From: JANNHP01 sp031404455
Lineage (GTDB): Bacteria > Planctomycetota > JAJSAM01 > JAJVHW01
Direction: 5' to 3'
NCBI GenBank assembly: GCA_031404455.1
Contig: JANNHP010000429.1
Span: 1 to 25,085, forward strand
Length of the DNA stretch: 25,085 bases
This document shows positions 23,198 to 25,085 of the stretch, piece after piece. A model generated the notes under the pieces. That model ran no database searches. It saw only the letters and a list, made by a program, of their open reading frames with translations, and was not told where the DNA came from. Made by a program: the position numbers and the translations under genes. Within the stretch, counting starts at the first letter, position 1; the number at the start of each line of letters is the position of its first letter.

Positions 23198-24039
23198 GCG
23201 CCGCCAACCAGGAGCAGATCGAGTACTGGAACGCCACGGCGGGTCCGAAGTGGGTGGAGCAGCAGGAGCGTCTCGACTCGCAACTGCGCGCGCTCGGCGA
23301 GCGGATGGTGGCGCGACTCGGCGTCCTTGGCGGCGCGCGCGTGCTCGACGTCGGCTGCGGTTGCGGCGACAGCACGCTGGCGATCGCGCTGCGCGTCGGC
23401 TCGCGTGGCTCGGTGACGGGTGCAGACGTCTCGGAGCCGATGCTCGCTCGCGCGCGCGTGCGAGCCACCGGACTCGCAAACGTGTCGTTCGTCGTCGCCG
23501 ACGCGCAGACGCACGACTTCGCGGCGCGGAGCTTCGACTACGTCGCGTCGCGTTTCGGCGTGATGTTCTTCGCCGACTTCGCCGCCGCGTTCACGAACGT
23601 GCGTCGCGCGCTCGTCCCCGGCGGACGGCTCGGGTTCGTCTCCTGGCAGCCGATCGCGAAGAATCCGTGGATGGACGTGCCGATGCAGGTCGTGCTGCGC
23701 CTCGTCGATCCGCCGCCTCCGCCCGTCCCGCCCGGAGCGCCAGGACCGTTTGCCCTCGACGACCCGGAACGCATCCGCGGCGCGCTCGACGCCGCGGGAT
23801 TCGCCGACGTCGCGATCGAACCGGTGGACGAACCGCAGAACATCGGCGGCTCGCGGACGCTGGAGGAGGCGGTGTCCTTCCTGATGGTCGCGGGCCCGGC
23901 GGCGGCGGCGCTGAAGGGTGCGACGCCGGAGACGCGCGAGCGACTCGCCGTGGCCCTGCACGAAGCGCTCGCGCCGTACGTCAGCGCGCGCGGGGTCGTG
24001 CTGCCGGGCGCGGCGTGGATCGTGACGGCGCGGGCGTAG
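23194..24039 (+). CDS. Class I SAM-dependent methyltransferase (UbiE/Methyltransf_11-like)
   Basis: 281-aa cytosolic enzyme. SAM motif I is VLDVGCGCGD (50-59), followed by the acidic residue of motif II in VTGADVSEPML and the motif III-like VADAQTHDF, then FDYVASRFGVMFF and VRRALVPGGRLGFVSW, the hallmark of the UbiE/Methyltransf_11 group. The opening, YWNATAGPKWVEQQE, is shared by a subgroup of uncharacterised methyltransferases of this size. The substrate is unknown; small molecules are typical for this group. It overlaps the upstream exported-protein gene by 4 bp. Confidence 0.9.
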   Translation: MSAANQEQIEYWNATAGPKWVEQQERLDSQLRALGERMVARLGVLGGARVLDVGCGCGDSTLAIALRVGSRGSVTGADVSEPMLARARVRATGLANVSFVVADAQTHDFAARSFDYVASRFGVMFFADFAAAFTNVRRALVPGGRLGFVSWQPIAKNPWMDVPMQVVLRLVDPPPPPVPPGAPGPFALDDPERIRGALDAAGFADVAIEPVDEPQNIGGSRTLEEAVSFLMVAGPAAAALKGATPETRERLAVALHEALAPYVSARGVVLPGAAWIVTARA

Positions 24040-24065
24040 GGAAACGTCGCATCCTGCCGCTGTTC

Positions 24066-24218
24066 TTGTAGGGGCGACGCATGCGTCGCCCGCGTCCGTG
24101 TTCACGACGGCGGACGAGAACGGGATCGTCCGACCGGCGCAGTTCGCGGGCGACGCATGGTCGCCGCGCGACCGTCCGCGGGACGGTCGCGTACGGCCCG
24201 GCGCCATGGCCCCTACAA
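24066..24218. mobile_element. 153-bp MITE-like palindromic element without coding capacity
   Basis: Perfect 10-bp terminal inverted repeats, ttgtaggggc (24066-24075) and gcccctacaa (24209-24218), bound the element. Inside are an 18-bp perfect palindrome ggcgacgcatgcgtcgcc (24073-24090), a related ggcgacgcatggtcgcc copy near 24150-24165, and an 11-bp stem hairpin (24167-24177 with 24181-24191). There is no clear target-site duplication and no transposase gene. It fills most of the gap between the methyltransferase and queD. Its ends resemble the taggggcgacgcatgcgtcgccc-type repeats seen in many bacterial genomes; that identity is from memory. Confidence 0.75.
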
Positions 24219-24246
24219 AGGCACGCGGGACCGGCGTACCGCCCGT

Positions 24247-24252
24247 TACCGT
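24247..24252 (+). promoter_or_regulatory. Putative -10 element (TACCGT) for queD
   Basis: TACCGT ends 6 nt before the ATG at 24259 with no Shine-Dalgarno, so queD mRNA is probably leaderless. Confidence 0.55.
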
Positions 24253-24258
24253 CCCGGC

Positions 24259-24633
24259 ATGGAGATCTACAAGACCTTCACCTTCGAGTCCGCGCACCGT
24301 CTGCCGAACGTCGTGCCCGGACACAAGTGCGGCCGTATGCACGGCCACAGCTACGAGGTCACCGTGCGCCTCCGCGGTCCGCTCGATCCGCGACTCGGCT
24401 GGGTGCGCGACTTCGGCGACGTCTCCGCCGCGTTCAAGCCGCTCTTCGAGCGCCTCGACCACCACGTGCTGAACGAGATCGAGGGCCTCGAGAACCCGAC
24501 GAGCGAGAACCTCGCGCGGTGGCTCTGGGCGAAGCTCGTGCCGTCGCTGCCCGAGTTGTCGGAGGTCGGCGTGAAGGAGACGGCGTCGGCGGGGTGCGTG
24601 TACCGGGGCGACGACGAACCGCGCGCGCGTTGA
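24259..24633 (+). CDS. queD: 6-carboxytetrahydropterin synthase QueD (PTPS family)
   Basis: 124-aa enzyme that converts 7,8-dihydroneopterin triphosphate to 6-carboxy-5,6,7,8-tetrahydropterin, an early step to queuosine in tRNA. Zinc ligands are visible: His13 in SAHRLP and His28/His30 in MHGHSY. Cys24 in GHKCGRMHGH is the catalytic cysteine. DHHVLNE, PTSENLARWLW and the pterin-anchoring Glu in VKETASAGCVY complete the family set. The length fits QueD. The start is fixed by a -10 motif 6 nt upstream and by the family start. No queC or queE lies nearby in the window, so the pathway role is from family knowledge. Confidence 0.93.
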   Translation: MEIYKTFTFESAHRLPNVVPGHKCGRMHGHSYEVTVRLRGPLDPRLGWVRDFGDVSAAFKPLFERLDHHVLNEIEGLENPTSENLARWLWAKLVPSLPELSEVGVKETASAGCVYRGDDEPRAR

Positions 24634-24656
24634 CACGCAGTGCAGCACGGCACCTT

Positions 24657-24688
24657 GACGTCATGACGTCGTAACGCCATCATGGCGT
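24657..24688 (+). promoter_or_regulatory. Paired palindromes upstream of the antitoxin gene, probable operator
   Basis: A 14-bp perfect palindrome gacgtcatgacgtc (24657-24670) and a 15-bp palindrome acgccatcatggcgt (24674-24688) lie just before the ATG at 24690. CGTCATGA recurs at 24659-24666 and 24686-24693. Ribbon-helix-helix antitoxins typically repress their own operon by binding such sites. TTGACG at 24655-24660 may be a -35 box with CATCAT at 24678-24683 as -10. Confidence 0.6.
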
Positions 24689-24689
24689 C

Positions 24690-24920
24690 ATGATCGAGGC
24701 CAAACGAGCGACCATCTACTTCGATGCTGCGATCCACAAGGCTCTCCGCGTCAAGGCCGCCCACGTCGATCGGTCGGTCTCGGACATCGTGAACGAAGCG
24801 GTTCGCCGAAGCCTGGCCGAGGACGAAGAGGACCTCGCGGCGTTCGAGCAACGCAAGCGCGAGCCGCGCATCCCGTTCGAGGACGTCCTCAAGGACCTGA
24901 AGCGGCGTGGCAAGCTATAG
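24690..24920 (+). CDS. Ribbon-helix-helix antitoxin
   Basis: 76-aa protein. The N-terminal RHH (CopG/MetJ-type) domain has the DNA-contacting strand RATIYFD (6-12) and two helices: HKALRVKAAHVD (16-27) and SVSDIVNEAVRRSL (29-42). The acidic-then-basic tail (43-76) would wrap the toxin. It overlaps the downstream toxin gene by 14 bp, the usual order for type II systems. It probably neutralises that toxin and represses the operon through the palindromes immediately upstream. The start has no Shine-Dalgarno; ATG at 24690 follows the second palindrome directly. Confidence 0.88.
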   Translation: MIEAKRATIYFDAAIHKALRVKAAHVDRSVSDIVNEAVRRSLAEDEEDLAAFEQRKREPRIPFEDVLKDLKRRGKL

Positions 24921-25085
24921 GCTCGTCGTCGCGAAGAGCGCGGCCAAGGAGTTGGAGGCGCTGCCGCAGCTCGATCGCAAGCGGACGGTCGCCCGCATCG
25001 CGTCGCTGGCCGCGGACCCGAGGCCTCCAGGCAGCCAGAAGCTCTCGGGGCGTGAGCGCTACCGCGTCCGCCAGGGCGACTGGCG
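24907..25085 (+). CDS. RelE/ParE-family toxin, truncated by the window edge
   Basis: GTG at 24907 opens VASYRLVVAKSAAKELEALP and runs open for 59 codons to the edge. YRLVVAKSAAKELEALP, then VARIASLAADPRPPGSQKLSG and ERYRVRQGDW, are the standard opening, loop and core strands of RelE/ParE-type toxins. RelE members cleave mRNA on the ribosome and ParE members poison DNA gyrase; the catalytic C-terminal part is beyond the window, so the target cannot be told. It overlaps the antitoxin stop by 14 bp. Confidence 0.85.
   Translation, partial: MASYRLVVAKSAAKELEALPQLDRKRTVARIASLAADPRPPGSQKLSGRERYRVRQGDW

Noticed and set aside
1..25085. CRISPR arrays, rRNA genes or prophage genes
   Set aside because: I saw no regularly spaced direct repeats, no rRNA-like sequence and no phage structural or integrase genes in the window.

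Overview
The window is a very GC-rich bacterial chromosomal segment with coding packed on both strands. I read 20 likely genes plus a toxin gene cut by the right edge and a possible gene tail at the left edge. Many products carry signal peptides or lipoboxes, so the cell is probably diderm. Several exported families here (SBBP and FG-GAP propellers, ASPIC/UnbV, HEAT, carboxypeptidase-regulatory-like domains) are common in Planctomycetota and also occur in Acidobacteriota and Myxococcota. I infer a planctomycete-like organism, but no marker gene in the window fixes this.

Layout. 127-6664 (+): a large secreted SBBP/Ig-like protein, a PD40 beta-propeller lipoprotein, a dienelactone-hydrolase-like lipoprotein and a small AT-hook protein. 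6722-11267 (-): an apparent operon, read right to left, of an FG-GAP/ASPIC-UnbV protein, a TPR lipoprotein coupled by a GTGA overlap, and an M28 peptidase lipoprotein. Copies of a short palindromic repeat lie around the peptidase gene. 11387-13746 (-): a glycine-rich RRM protein, TrmO (tRNA N6 methylation) and a secreted HEAT protein. 13859-17449 (+): a ChaN-like lipoprotein with a PDZ domain, an RlmI-like rRNA methyltransferase and a tRNA-dihydrouridine synthase. 17475-21693 (+): a membrane-anchored multidomain protein and a polytopic membrane protein with an apparent internal duplication. 22006-24633 (+): a DUF2934 protein with a histone-H1-like tail, an exported protein overlapping a SAM methyltransferase, a MITE-like palindromic element, and QueD. 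24690-25085 (+): a ribbon-helix-helix antitoxin and the start of a RelE/ParE-type toxin.

How it fits together. Four products act on RNA modification or binding (TrmO, RlmI-like, Dus, RRM protein), and QueD feeds queuosine synthesis, but they are spread over separate transcription units. Exported or envelope proteins dominate the rest. Three unrelated exported proteins each carry about seven propeller-type repeats.

The most interesting non-coding signals are four. A recurrent TANNNT -10 motif lies 6-10 nt before several start codons that lack a Shine-Dalgarno, which suggests leaderless transcripts. A 12-codon upstream ORF overlaps the TTG start of trmO. Two families of short palindromic repeats are present. 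A 14-bp hairpin lies in the -35 region of the FG-GAP operon. I saw no CRISPR array, tRNA, rRNA or prophage, and no transposase gene.
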